Source: Mycocentrospora acerina (lineage: Eukaryota; Ascomycota; Dothideomycetes; Pleosporales). From it: a stretch of 64,000 nucleotides of DNA. A model generated the notes under the pieces. That model ran no database searches and had not been told where the DNA came from. It saw only the letters and a list, made by a program, of their open reading frames with translations. Below, in pieces: positions 20,843-31,155 of this stretch; positions within the stretch are counted from its first letter, which is position 1; every line of letters begins with the position of its first letter. A program made the position numbers and the translations under genes. The stretch is from assembly GCA_022701365.1 (NCBI GenBank), contig JAKUHH010000072.1, positions 744,001 through 808,000 of the forward strand, in the 5' to 3' direction.

Positions 20843-21173
20843 GGCGGGCGGCGTGGGCGTGGGCGGGCGGCGGGGTTGACGGCGGTGGTGATGGGCGACG
20901 GGCGTGCGCTAGCAGAGCATCGAGCCACCGGCCCGTCTGGGACTGGCTCGGCTGAGCGTCGAGCCACTCGGCCCCTCGTCATGTCGCGCTGCCCCAAAGT
21001 TTTTGTGCCCGTCCACGTCCACGTCCATTGCCGCCGCCGCGCCACGCCATGCTCCCCAACGTCGCCCTCGCTGCCGCCCCCGAGTCTCCGTCGCCGTCCC
21101 CGTCCCCGTGCGCCCGCCTGCCGCCGTCGCCGTCGCCCTGAACAGAGCCTGCCGCGTGCCTCGACCGCGGGCG
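20843..21173. promoter_or_regulatory. Bidirectional promoter region between SRP68 and PPR gene
   Basis: 331 bases of very G/C-rich DNA separate the divergent start codons at 20842 (minus) and 21174 (plus). The longer plus-strand frame from 21003 runs through much of it as low-complexity Arg/Pro/Val codons, so I take the later ATG as the start. No TATA-like element stands out. Confidence 0.5.
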
Positions 21174-24100
21174 ATGCTCGAGCGGGCGTCGACATGCCTC
21201 GAATCTGGCGGACGCCAGCTCTTCCGCGCCCCCAAGCCATGTCTGCCGCCGCGCCGCCGCCTGCACGCCGCCTTCAGGCACCACGCCGCCCCGCCCGCCC
21301 TGCTCGACTTCCTGTACCCCGACAAGACGCTGGCCCTGCTCCGCCAGCTGTCCGCCCCCGGGCCCGACGCCCCGCTGCTGCGACGGGCCCCCGGCGTGCG
21401 CCACCTGTCCACCTCGCCGTGGCAGCGCCAGCAGCTGGCCGCCGCCGCCACCGCCGCCGTCGACGAGCCGCGTGCCGACGAGCCGGCCGTCGTGCTTGCC
21501 CGGGCGCAGATGGCACAGCGGCTGCAGACGCAGAGCGAGGCCGAGGCGCTGCGCGAGCTGCTGCGTGCCCAGGAGCCCTATCAGCAGGAGCTGGCCTGGC
21601 AGCTCTACTCGGCCATGGCCGCGGCGCAGCTGGCCGGCCTCGATCCCCGCGTGCGTGCAGATTTGCTTGACTACCTCGTCGTCAACGGCAAGCCCAGCGC
21701 GCCCAGCCGCGTGCTTGCCGTCTTCGACGCGCTGCCGCCCGCAGACCGCCGCCCGTCCTCGTACCGGGCGGCCATTGTGGCCTACATTGCGCTCAGAATG
21801 GTGGGGCCCGCCATCCAGCTCCACGAGCACGTGTCCGCCGACGAGGGTCCAGCCACGCTCAACATGGGCACGGCCGCCATCCTGGGGCGCACCGTCTTCA
21901 ACGAGCAGTGGGATCTCAGTCTGCGTGTCTTTCGGACGTTCCTGCGGCTCAACCCAAAGCTGGGCGGCAACTACATCATCAACCACGTTCGCGGAGGGCT
22001 CGCATGTCCTCTCGCAGAAGCCTGGGGCGAGGCAGCCGAGCTTCCAGAGCTGCAGGAGCACCTGCACTCTTTCCTTGACCACGTTCGCCAGTTTCGAGGC
22101 GACATTGCCTCGTCCCCGGAGGCGGAACGGTCGTTGAATCTATTCGTCATGACTTTCGTTCCACATGTCATGGATCGTGTTCTAGACAGCGCTAGGCCAG
22201 ATGAGGATTTCATCTGGGACTGGTTCGTCCAGCTCTTCGACACTCTTCGCTCCCTGAATCTCCCGACCCACGTGTGCTACGAGCATGCAATTAAGCGGAT
22301 GCTCAATCTCCCACGCTATCGCGAGTACACCAACCAGCGGAAGATTTTTCTGGAGCTGTATCGACGATACCGCCACCAATGCATGTACATGCAAGACCCC
22401 AAACCAGACGGGAGGCCGACCCTCGGTCTCTTGAGGCTGCTCGTCGGCCGCCATGCCTTTAGCGGCAGCATCGACCGAGTTGAAGACATTGTCAAGGACA
22501 TCCATGCCTTCCACCCGAAAAAACAGCTCCAAGCTGGTACATTGGAGTTTCTGATTCATTTTTTTGCCGAGCACGGTGAGACTGACCGTGTTTTTGGATA
22601 CTTTGAAGAGTATCGGTCCAACTATGCAGATAAAATAGACTTGAGCCTCTTGTCGGCGCTCCCATTTGTCTATGCTCGGCGTGTAGACGTCGCTGCAGCA
22701 AAGGCGCAGTTTGATCGCATCAACCAAGAGTTTGGCATGACACCTGATATTGCGTGTTGGAACATACTACTCCTTGCGTACGTTCGTGCCGACGATCTTG
22801 ACGGTGCTCTAGAATGCTTCAACAACTGCCTAGACTCGGGAGTGCGGCCCGACCACTATACATTCAACCCCATGCTCGACTTTTGTGCAAAGAGAGGCGA
22901 CATTGAGGCTTTTGAGGCGCTTTACTCAAAAGGCAAGCAGATGGGTGTTTCATTGGACAATAACGTTCGAGCAAGATCCGGCTACGTTCAGGCATTTCTG
23001 AGTGCCGACGATCCAGACGGCGCGGAAGCAGTTGCCCAAGGTATGCTCAAGGCTTGGAAAGCGGGAACACTGCGCGGACACCCCCTTACACACACCTGGA
23101 ATCTGCTCATCCAATACTACGCGCTCAAGGGAGACGTTGCAAGCGCCAGACGATTCTACAACGAAATGAGACAACACGGCATACCCCTAGACTCCTGGAC
23201 CTATGGCAGCCTGATGCGGTCCCTGATCGAAATCAAGCAGACGAATGCTGCCTACAAGATCATGCGAGTAAACATGGTCGAAAACAACATGCAAGTCTAC
23301 GCCTTGCACTACGCGATTGTCATGACTGGGTTTCTCAGAGAAGGGCAATACGACTTGGCCATGGACACGTATGAGCGGATGGTGGCACGCAAAGTCGACC
23401 AAACTGAAAGTTCTAGACAGGCATCCATCTTGACCCAGGGTATGGCACAACTTATAAGTTTGAAGAAGCGTGGAGCCCGTAACCCAAAGCATCGCTTAAA
23501 GTATGTCGAAGAGGCCCTTCGCGAGATGCTCTTCCTAGGTGGTGGGCGAGAAATTGCCCACAGACAGCCTCGCCATTCCCGGCACGTCGACCAGCACGAC
23601 CACCTAGCCGTTCCCGAGTCCTACTACGGTCTCCTGATCACGCTATACAATACGCGTGGGGCTTACAAGATTTGCCAGGATCTCTTCCTCAAAGCAGAGG
23701 CGCTCGGAGCCAGTGAAGACAACTACCACGCTCCAATTACTCTACTTTCAGCAATCATGGATGCCCATCTCAAAGCCAACGAGTATGCCGAAATAGAAGA
23801 ATGCTGGAACCTGGCCCGCTCGCAGGCCGAAAAACTCGTCAAGACCTTCCACCAGGCCCTGCATCCTCCACCGCCACCACTGGCATCTGAGTCGCTCGTT
23901 GATCCCGAAGTTGTGGAGCGATTCCAGCAATCCCATATTGCGACTAATCGACGCCACCTTCTCGTTAAAGCTACTCGGACATATATCCGCAGCCTCATAC
24001 GACAAGAAACCGACGCAGCCACGCAGCAAGCCCATCGTACTATCCGCGACCTTTTAATCAATGGCTTCGTCGTTGACAACTTTACATGGAATGAGTTTGT

Positions 24101-24491
24101 CCAGCATCTCGCCAGCGCCGGACACCTCACCGCCGCTTTCGGCATCTGCGAGTTGTACCTCATGCCACGCTTCCCTGGCTGGCGTGAACTTGTACCGCAG
24201 TACATACGCAACGAACGCCAAGGACACATATGGATGGAGCTGCGCCACTACGACATTACACGTACAGCCGTGCTGCCGCGGTACAAGACGATGATTGTGC
24301 TTGCAAAGGCATTTGGCGAGGTCAATCGGGACGAAATGCTAGGCGTGGGGTACAATGCTACGACGGAGCGGTGGTTGAAGGAGGAGCTCGAAGAGCGTGC
24401 GCCCATGACAGTTCGCGCAATTGAGACGATGCCGAGGACAAACGACAAGTTGCAGGAGAAGTATTTCCACGGCTTGAGAAGATATGTATGA
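21174..24491 (+). CDS. Mitochondrial pentatricopeptide-repeat (PPR) protein
   Basis: One uninterrupted exon of 1105 codons. I chose ATG 21174 because the peptide it opens (MLERASTCLESGGRQLFRAP, then PPRRRLHAAFRHHAAP) resembles the conserved start of a fungal PPR family and is Arg-rich without acidic runs, as in mitochondrial targeting sequences. Upstream codons to 21003 are low-complexity. The middle holds helical-hairpin repeats with PPR signatures, for example TPDIACWNILLLAYVRADDL, then GVRPDHYTFNPMLDFCAKRG and LTHTWNLLIQYYALKGDV. PPR proteins bind organellar RNA and act in its processing, stability or translation. The family usually has this length and is single-exon. The first 200 codons are strongly G/C-biased compared with the rest. 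Confidence 0.85.
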   Translation: MLERASTCLESGGRQLFRAPKPCLPPRRRLHAAFRHHAAPPALLDFLYPDKTLALLRQLSAPGPDAPLLRRAPGVRHLSTSPWQRQQLAAAATAAVDEPRADEPAVVLARAQMAQRLQTQSEAEALRELLRAQEPYQQELAWQLYSAMAAAQLAGLDPRVRADLLDYLVVNGKPSAPSRVLAVFDALPPADRRPSSYRAAIVAYIALRMVGPAIQLHEHVSADEGPATLNMGTAAILGRTVFNEQWDLSLRVFRTFLRLNPKLGGNYIINHVRGGLACPLAEAWGEAAELPELQEHLHSFLDHVRQFRGDIASSPEAERSLNLFVMTFVPHVMDRVLDSARPDEDFIWDWFVQLFDTLRSLNLPTHVCYEHAIKRMLNLPRYREYTNQRKIFLELYRRYRHQCMYMQDPKPDGRPTLGLLRLLVGRHAFSGSIDRVEDIVKDIHAFHPKKQLQAGTLEFLIHFFAEHGETDRVFGYFEEYRSNYADKIDLSLLSALPFVYARRVDVAAAKAQFDRINQEFGMTPDIACWNILLLAYVRADDLDGALECFNNCLDSGVRPDHYTFNPMLDFCAKRGDIEAFEALYSKGKQMGVSLDNNVRARSGYVQAFLSADDPDGAEAVAQGMLKAWKAGTLRGHPLTHTWNLLIQYYALKGDVASARRFYNEMRQHGIPLDSWTYGSLMRSLIEIKQTNAAYKIMRVNMVENNMQVYALHYAIVMTGFLREGQYDLAMDTYERMVARKVDQTESSRQASILTQGMAQLISLKKRGARNPKHRLKYVEEALREMLFLGGGREIAHRQPRHSRHVDQHDHLAVPESYYGLLITLYNTRGAYKICQDLFLKAEALGASEDNYHAPITLLSAIMDAHLKANEYAEIEECWNLARSQAEKLVKTFHQALHPPPPPLASESLVDPEVVERFQQSHIATNRRHLLVKATRTYIRSLIRQETDAATQQAHRTIRDLLINGFVVDNFTWNEFVQHLASAGHLTAAFGICELYLMPRFPGWRELVPQYIRNERQGHIWMELRHYDITRTAVLPRYKTMIVLAKAFGEVNRDEMLGVGYNATTERWLKEELEERAPMTVRAIETMPRTNDKLQEKYFHGLRRYV

Positions 24492-25573
24492 GCATTTTGC
24501 ATGAGCGAGCGAGTATTGAAGATGTAGAGTGTAAAGTGTAGAGTGTAGAGTGTAGAGTGCAGCACATGTATAATATTGCTTGAGCATGTATGGATATATA
24601 TATATATAGACACGAAACGTTTAGACGAATGATGACGGTTGTACAATCTAATCTGCTTGCATAATTGCTGCCAAATTGCCTCTTTCTCTCTTTAGAAGCC
24701 GTTTTCTTTCCCAAAACAGCAACGCCCCCTTTCCTGCCCCCCCCCCCCGATCATCCTCTCTCACCGCCCTGAAAACCCCTCTGATCCAGACCACAGCATT
24801 GCCAGCCCGACATGCGGAAATGGCAGCACCGCACCACCACCACCAACCCCTTGTGTACTCTGTAGTCGTGAAACTGTTCTTGTTCTACAGTCACGTGTGG
24901 TTGTCTCTGCCAATGGTATGGCGAGGAGTGGAGTGATTTCTGGGCTGGAGGCGCGGGTCCATGTTGGTGTTGATGGGGAAGAGGAGCGGGTACTCGAACG
25001 TGATCGTCGTGATGATGATGATGATGATGATGATGATGAGTGGATAGTATATGGAGATTTCGAAAATGTCGAAGAATGTGAAGATGAAGCTGAAGAGGAA
25101 GAGGAGGAGCGCCGGCGCGGTGTTTGTTCTTGTTCTTGTTGTTGCTGTTTTTGTTGTTGTTGTTGGTGTCGTCGTCGTCGTCGTTGTTGTTGTTGTTGTT
25201 GCTGTCCGAATTCATATTGAGGGGCTGAGTCGTGGTTCAAGGAGCTGGTTTTGCTTTTTGGTGACAGGAGACGTGGGAAAAGGGCGTGGACGATTTCCAA
25301 GGACATTGCGGTGGACATTTTGGGCCTGCGGTTGAGGGTTTGGGTTGCAGATTGGAGAAGTGGCCGGTGAGGTAGGTGTTAGCGGCTGCGTTGTCGCGTT
25401 GGCTGGTTGGTTGATTGATTAGTTGGTTGGTTGGTTGGTTGAGGGTGGTTGTGTGGTGGTGGAGCGCTCAAACTTTGCGTTCAAGTATAATTGTTATTAC
25501 ACGTCAAACAGCTATTTTGAGTGATGCGGTACACCGAATAATTTTTCCAGAGGCCGTAGACTAGAAGAACAAA
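24492..25573. other. Intergenic region dense in simple repeats
   Basis: Holds TGTAGAG units (24523-24559), a (TA)n run (24594-24608), a C10 run near 24741-24750, (GAT)n (25011-25038), (TTG/TCG)n (25125-25203) and (GGTT)n (25399-25441). These explain the long Gln/Ser/Val/Cys-rich frames seen on both strands. One possible small gene is listed separately. Confidence 0.6.
24761..25318 (-). CDS. Possible Gln/Ser-rich protein, doubtful
   Basis: A minus-strand frame of 185 codons opens with ATG near 25318 (a second ATG follows at codon 5). The first 35 residues (MSLEIVHALFPRLLSP) look gene-like, but the next 75 are Gln, Arg and Ser runs created by triplet repeats. The plus strand is open in the same region for the same reason. 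No domain is seen. It could be a short real gene or an artefact of repeats. Confidence 0.25.
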   Translation of the reverse strand: MSTAMSLEIVHALFPRLLSPKSKTSSLNHDSAPQYEFGQQQQQQQRRRRRHQQQQQKQQQQEQEQTPRRRSSSSSSASSSHSSTFSKSPYTIHSSSSSSSSSSRRSRSSTRSSSPSTPTWTRASSPEITPLLAIPLAETTTRDCRTRTVSRLQSTQGVGGGGAVLPFPHVGLAMLWSGSEGFSGR

Positions 25574-25817
25574 ATGTTTCACAACGTCGAGCCAGATGAA
25601 AATATTGTACCACCCGTCACCCAAGCGACCAAGTAAGCAGTTATATACCTCATTTCACCCCCACCTTGTCACCACAGCCCTACCCTACCCTACTCTTAAC
25701 TCAGGCTCAGCAATAACAAGGCTTAGTTTGCGCAAACCACGACCACCAGTATCACTTCGCAATTTTATGTCGATCATGCCGCGTTGTCACTCGAAACACC
25801 CCGCATCTCGCGGTTGA
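25574..25817 (+). CDS. Possible small two-exon gene (51 residues)
   Basis: ATG 25574 opens a short exon (to 25632; MFHNVEPDENIVPPVTQATK) ending at a good donor, GTAAGC. After an 88-nt intron with a CTTAAC branch-like site, an acceptor at 25720 keeps a frame ending at the TGA at 25815-25817 with a basic C terminus (LSLRKPRPPVSLRNFMSIMP). No known family. The splice signals are good but the coding evidence is thin. Confidence 0.3.
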
Positions 25818-27036
25818 GACTGGTCGGTTCGTATGTCGTATTCCTAGGAGCGCTGGTCGAGGCGCAGCTCGGCAGGTCCAAGCCGCCGTACGAGCACCGA
25901 TGGACGTGCGTCAATTCCGACCGTACGGCGCGTAGGATGATATACGCCGTATGGAATCCGCCTTTTGAACGAACTAGGCTGGACTGTTTGTGAGGTTTTC
26001 GTCTGTAGGGGATACTGGGGGAGGTGCGGGTCCGGAATAGACGTCTGGCGAACAATTAAGAAGCAGAGCATGAATTGAAACGGCATCACAATCAGCCTGG
26101 AGATTACAAACATACTCATCCTGGCAATTTGGAGTTTGCACATACATTCGAATAGCCTTTGATCGTCCTTACAGTCGTACAAGGATTCCGACAAAATAAT
26201 CTCAGCACCGCAACATTTCCACAGATTTGAGTCTTCTTTACGATTAGTGACTTAGAAATAGTCATTCATTAGATTTTACGGAACACCAGGTGAACCGGAA
26301 GAAGCGGATAAGATAGTTGGCACCTGGATAGAGAGCCTATGGCTTACTGCCGCTAAATCAATCCTGACAGGGCAAAACAATGTGATTCAACCATCTCATC
26401 TAATTGAGAGGTACTGCACTCATCAATTTCTTTCATGTTGCTACAATACTATTCTTCAGGATTGTGTCTAAGCTGAGGAGCTGCATTGGAGATATTCGTT
26501 GATGGTATAGTCTGGGAGTTGTTGCAATCGGGCTGCGGTGCGATGTGAAAGACATTGAACGAGTGACCCTGGGAAGGATGGCGAGAAATCCTGTAGTTAC
26601 CGCTTTTGATCCTGGGTTTGACACGCCCTTCCAGAAATAATGCAGGTTTGCTTGAAGGGTCACTCGTGTTGGGTGTTGCACCCAACGATATGCTCTTAGT
26701 TGCCCCAGCTCCGTTTACCGTCGAGTCATCAATCTCCGCGCCGCAGACACTCCGGCTGGTATCCGGAAATGTACTGCAACATCTTGGAGTCACATTCCCT
26801 AGAAAGTCAGAATTATCACAAACCCTTGCAATCTCGCTTATCTAAACTCTCAGTCACTGTTTTTGCAATCCGTACCAATCATCATCAAAGATTTGTGAAC
26901 GTTTCGCTGAATTAAGGGCTACTGATACGCGTATCTCGAAAAATCCCCAAATCATTACACGTAATATGATCCTTTTTTCTCTCGTGCTCGAGCTCTCCAT
27001 GACAGAACTAGCCGCTTGGTGTCAATGAGCTCATAT
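25818..27036. other. Intergenic, no supported gene
   Basis: A 114-codon minus-strand frame at 26449-26793 is open but lacks an ATG and any domain. I see nothing else. Confidence 0.4.
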
Positions 27037-27648
27037 TCAAGAGCTCTTACCATCGTTACCCGAGGCGTATCCTCCACTCTCTTTTGGCTGCTCTGAGAGG
27101 ATATCTGCACTATAGACACGCTTAAAGTCTTGCTCGTTCCAGCTCTGTTGCCTCGCGAGAGATTTCAAGCTGAGGCCCCTCGACCGTGACTTCTTGGTAC
27201 CCTCTGACTGTGCGGCATTAGCACCATAGTTAAGTGGTACAACACCTTGATTTTCAGGTAAGAATGGTACTGTTGAGGATGTTGGCGAAGTCACTGTACC
27301 AGCTCCAGTGACATTTTCGGGCACATCCGCGTCAGTGGACAAATCCGAAGAAACGGACCCCTTCTGTGCTTGTCTCAATGCATTCTGGTAATTGGTGGAG
27401 CTAGTGCGCAAGACGCCTGGTCTTCGATAGGCTTGTAGAGCCTCTGGGGTATCAGATCGGCCTTCAATGCCTTTAGCACCCACGTTTGAGAACAATGCTG
27501 GGTCTGGAGCAGCTGAATCGGTTTGAGCAGAGCTGTTGTACGACAAGGCGGCTTCTGCTTCTGAGCGTGTGTTGGGTGTGAGACCTGAGGGACTAGGAAG
27601 AGAAAAGGAGCCTGTTGAAGGCGGGAGTAGAGTTGGTTGTTCGCTCAT
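27037..27648 (-). CDS. Conserved Ser-rich fungal protein, function unknown
   Basis: A single exon from ATG 27648 encodes 203 residues. I prefer this start (MSEQPTLLPPSTGSFSLPSP) to an earlier ATG at 27729 because the upstream 27 codons look like leader sequence. The protein is low in hydrophobics and probably disordered. Its C-terminal part contains SLKSLARQQSWNEQDFKRVY, which I recall as a recurring tail motif in uncharacterised ascomycete proteins that also carry a TNYQNALR-like segment, as here. No enzyme or membrane feature is visible. Location is unknown, perhaps cytosolic. Confidence 0.65.
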   Translation of the reverse strand: MSEQPTLLPPSTGSFSLPSPSGLTPNTRSEAEAALSYNSSAQTDSAAPDPALFSNVGAKGIEGRSDTPEALQAYRRPGVLRTSSTNYQNALRQAQKGSVSSDLSTDADVPENVTGAGTVTSPTSSTVPFLPENQGVVPLNYGANAAQSEGTKKSRSRGLSLKSLARQQSWNEQDFKRVYSADILSEQPKESGGYASGNDGKSS

Positions 27649-29311
27649 GATGTGTGTAGTGGGCTGTTGTGAGTGACCAATTGGAGTAGTCAGTACTCGG
27701 TTTATTGAAAAGTCCAAGTCACGATACATGTACTCAGTGGAAGGGAGCACACACGTTAAGTACTTCGAATCGGGGAAAGAGCAACTATCTGCTAAGCTGT
27801 CTTGCAGTTGTTTGTATCTTTAGATCCCAGTTTCCTGTTCACAGGTAAGCACAAGTATATGTGTACAAAGAACAAACATCTACCTTTCAGCCTTCTGATA
27901 CCTTGAACAAGCAGTGAATAGGACCGAGAATCGGTGTTAAGTTCGGTCGCTCAACTGTAAGCGCGATCTGACCACGACTCCTTATTTGAACTCGGCGCAG
28001 GGTATGATGGTGTGGCGCTTGGCCAGTGACGTCGTTGCTCGCATGCGATCCAGGGTCCGGTAAGTGGGGTCCCTAACCGCTAACCCGCATCGCGTACATT
28101 GTCTGCTGTTCCCTTGACGATTAGCCTCAATTCAGAAGCCAGGTACCCATGTTGACGTCGCTTCACCCGTATCTGCAGTTCTTGGTGGGGATCAAGGAAG
28201 TCTGCATCCGCGGAACCAAGAACGGGAAGATCAAGCAATGGAGAAGACCTGTGCTACAAATGAGAAGACAATGCAATGATACTTGACATCAGCGACAAGC
28301 TTGATGAATTTGCTATGGATTGCAAGTCATTAGAGGGAATATTAGTGAATGGAGTTAGCAAATGTGAATTTGTAGAAAGTGTCTATGTTGTTACTCGAAC
28401 GATATACTCGAGCCTTCTACCGACTAAAAAAATGCACGGGGTACACAGCTTTGACAAATGCAGATAAGCACCAATGTTTGATTTACCTGAAGAAGGGAGT
28501 GGCTTTTTTTTTCATAGAGATGTAGTCGCACGAGTTGGACAAAGCGGCACTCACCAGCTCACAAATGGAAAGATACAAAGCAACCCCTCGGCAAACAATG
28601 AGTATGGTTAAATGGATAAGAAATAATAAAATTACATAATATCATTCCTCAAGATAATAGGAAAATTATCGATCAGATTCAAACAAAGATTGGGCTCATG
28701 CATTCTAACGTTCCTAATTGCACAAATGACTCAGGAAAAGATCAAGACGATCGTCAGAAGATGTCCGAATCTATAAATTTAATCTGGGCGAGAGGGTAGA
28801 CTTGATGTAAGAATTGGCTAAACCTTATTTAAACGAAATAGCTAGAATATAGACTGTGAAGATTCTAGCGTACTGCTGACATCGATTCAACATTCAGTAA
28901 AGACAACATATGTTCATCTACATCTTTTTCTCCTGTATTGCTTGGGTCTCGCGTCTTTGAGTTTTATAAACGATATCTAACCCGTCTTACAACAGATGCT
29001 TTCATAGGTAGAGTTCGCCTGTTTGAGAATTCATGTTCATCCACGTTCAAAGGTTGCGTAGAAAGTATTAAATTATAATTCAAGTTCTAATCAACCTCTT
29101 TTGCTCTATGCAATGGTATCGCAACGACCAGCTGAAAATGCTCAAAAGTCAAATTGGGCAATACTGTACAAGAACAAAAAAAAATCTAGACGACAGCCAG
29201 CCGGGATCAGCTTAAGAAAGAGTAGAGAAAGGGTATAAATAAAATAAATGAGGATTTGGCAGGGACGCGAGGTAATCAACCCCTTTTGTCCTGCGTCCGT
29301 ACACACCCCGA
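27649..29311. other. Intergenic, A/T-rich, no supported gene
   Basis: About 1.7 kb. I looked for tRNA or 5S rRNA in the more G/C-rich part (27880-28150) and found no fold or conserved box. Short frames only. Confidence 0.4.
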
Positions 29312-30438
29312 CTAAACATTATCATGCCCTCGCATCTCTTTGGCATTCATATCCTGTCCCTCCTTCTCCACCACGCCATCCTCGCTCTTCGCTATCGTAC
29401 TATCCATAGATGTAGCGCTCGAATATGCCTCATAGCTGCCTGGCCCCTTTGCACCATTAGGAATCCAAAATCGTAGGTCAACACGCATAATTGCGTAAAA
29501 GTATAGGACCAGAATCTCAATGACAAAGTTAAAGCAGTAAAATGCCGCTTTGTGGAAGTAAGTCGGCATAGGTTTTTGTGTACGAGGAATGGGTGTCTGC
29601 CATGATGTTCCGCAACGGTACCAGGCGCCAAGAGTGAGGAGAAAGGAACCCGTGAGCAGTATGAAGACTTTTGTGCGGAGACGGCCAGCGCCGAAGCGCT
29701 CAGGGGTACTGCGTCGAGGGACGGCGAAAGCAAGCGCCAATATAATGATTGGTGCACAGCTAACAACAGCCAGGAGTGTCTGGCCATAGAGTTGCAGGCT
29801 GCGGTCGATGTGTCTAATGTGCTTGTCGAGAGTATAAAAGCTTTGTACTGTTGCTGTGATGAGGGTGGCGAGAGTGAGACCTAACACTACATAAAAGACT
29901 TTTAGGATGATACTGACGGCCGGGTGCCAGCCTAAATTTGGGTGAATGGACCGCACTATGCGAACTGTCCAGAGAACGTTTATGACGTAAGCTATGAGAA
30001 CACCTGCGGCGGTGAAGATTGATGCTGCGATGCTGAGGGAGACGTTTCGCGGCAGGGATATGCTAGATATACGGAGGACAGAGGTCACTATTCGGGACAT
30101 GCTGAAGCCTGGCACAACATGTCAGTGTATGGCATAACAAATTGATATATGGGGAGAATGGTACCGAAAAGAGCAGCGCTGAAGACAAACTTGTGGCCTC
30201 TCCTTTTGTTCTTTTGGAAAATGGTCATATGCACTACTGCGGAGACAATGTAGCACACGAGCAGAACGCATGTTATTGGCAGATCGACACTTCGTTTGTT
30301 CAGGCCGCCAAGCGCCCATGTTGTTGGAAGGTATGGAGCTGAGGTCTTTTGCTGCAGTCATTAGTCAAAGTGTCGAGACCGGACAGGCCAGAGTCTTACT
30401 GCTGTGCCAGCACCGGCGTTCACACCTTGTGAAGCCAT
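29312..30438 (-). CDS. Seven-helix membrane protein of the DUF3112 family
   Basis: Three exons, 30438-30400, 30345-30165 and 30108-29312, encode 338 residues; introns are 54 and 56 nt. The protein has about seven hydrophobic helices, with family signatures I recognise from DUF3112: VVHMTIFQKNKRRGHKF in the first loop, SIHPNLGWHPAVSIILKVFY, then GAWYRCGTSWQTPIPRTQKP and FYCFNFVIEILVLYFYAIMR, and RFWIPNGAKGPGSYE before a hydrophilic tail. Such proteins are sometimes labelled GPCR-like, but ligand and function are unknown. The tail after residue 300 is acidic/Ser-rich. It should sit in a cellular membrane. Confidence 0.85.
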
Positions 30439-31155
30439 GGCGGATTGAAATCACGCTTTAATCGCTTTCCCTTGTGTTTGTAATGATAATTGCTAAAGGC
30501 ACGTCTCACGTTGAACCGAAGGCGTGATGAAGCTGATCGATATGAGACGGGAGATACTGGTCGTTGTGATGTCGCTTTCGTCCTAGGACTACAGCTCTTG
30601 CAACAAGGACGCCCTCCATCTTAAAGCCCAATCCCGCCAGAAGCCACAAACTGTCATTTGCAAGAGCTGCGGCGCAACGGAGCTATCGGGGTGTCGGGTT
30701 TTGGCCTAGCGCGAGGCTTGTTCACCTCATAGATCGCCTTGTATTGCTATTGAGCCAATAGGACTCACTTGCCAAGTCATGTCGGTCACTCGTTCACTCG
30801 GTAAGTCCAGCATCTGGGCCCGCGGTAGCGAGATCGGCATTCGGTCTGATCACCCTCCGCGACACGCACCTTTATCTCCGGGTTTTATTTGAGAGACGCT
30901 TAGATTTTAGAGGCGTGCACACAAGTAGTCGGGAATATTGTCTACGATGGCTTGAAACACATTTCCATCGAATATTCTGGAATTTGTCCAGGCATCGATG
31001 TCTTGGTACCTGTTGACCTGTCCAAGCCTGTCGTCCGCAGAGCTCTGTTTGATGGTTTGTAGACTAGGGGTTACTGGGACATGATGTGATCATTAATGAA
31101 GCACAAGTCCAAGCCTCAAAGCTGTGCTGTCTCCTCCAGCATGCTCTGCAATTTC
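30439..31155. other. Intergenic, no supported gene
   Basis: Contains the promoter of the DUF3112 gene and the 3' flank of the MMS1_N gene. No gene or repeat seen. Confidence 0.45.

Noticed and set aside
24523..24559. TGTAGAG repeat as possible internal telomeric sequence
   Set aside because: The usual fungal telomere unit is TTAGGG; this unit and its position differ.
26449..26793. Minus-strand frame of 114 codons
   Set aside because: Starts with GTG, has no domain or splice partner, and its length is not remarkable for this base composition.
27880..28150. Possible 5S rRNA or tRNA in a locally G/C-rich patch
   Set aside because: I found no paired arms and no 5S internal control sequence.
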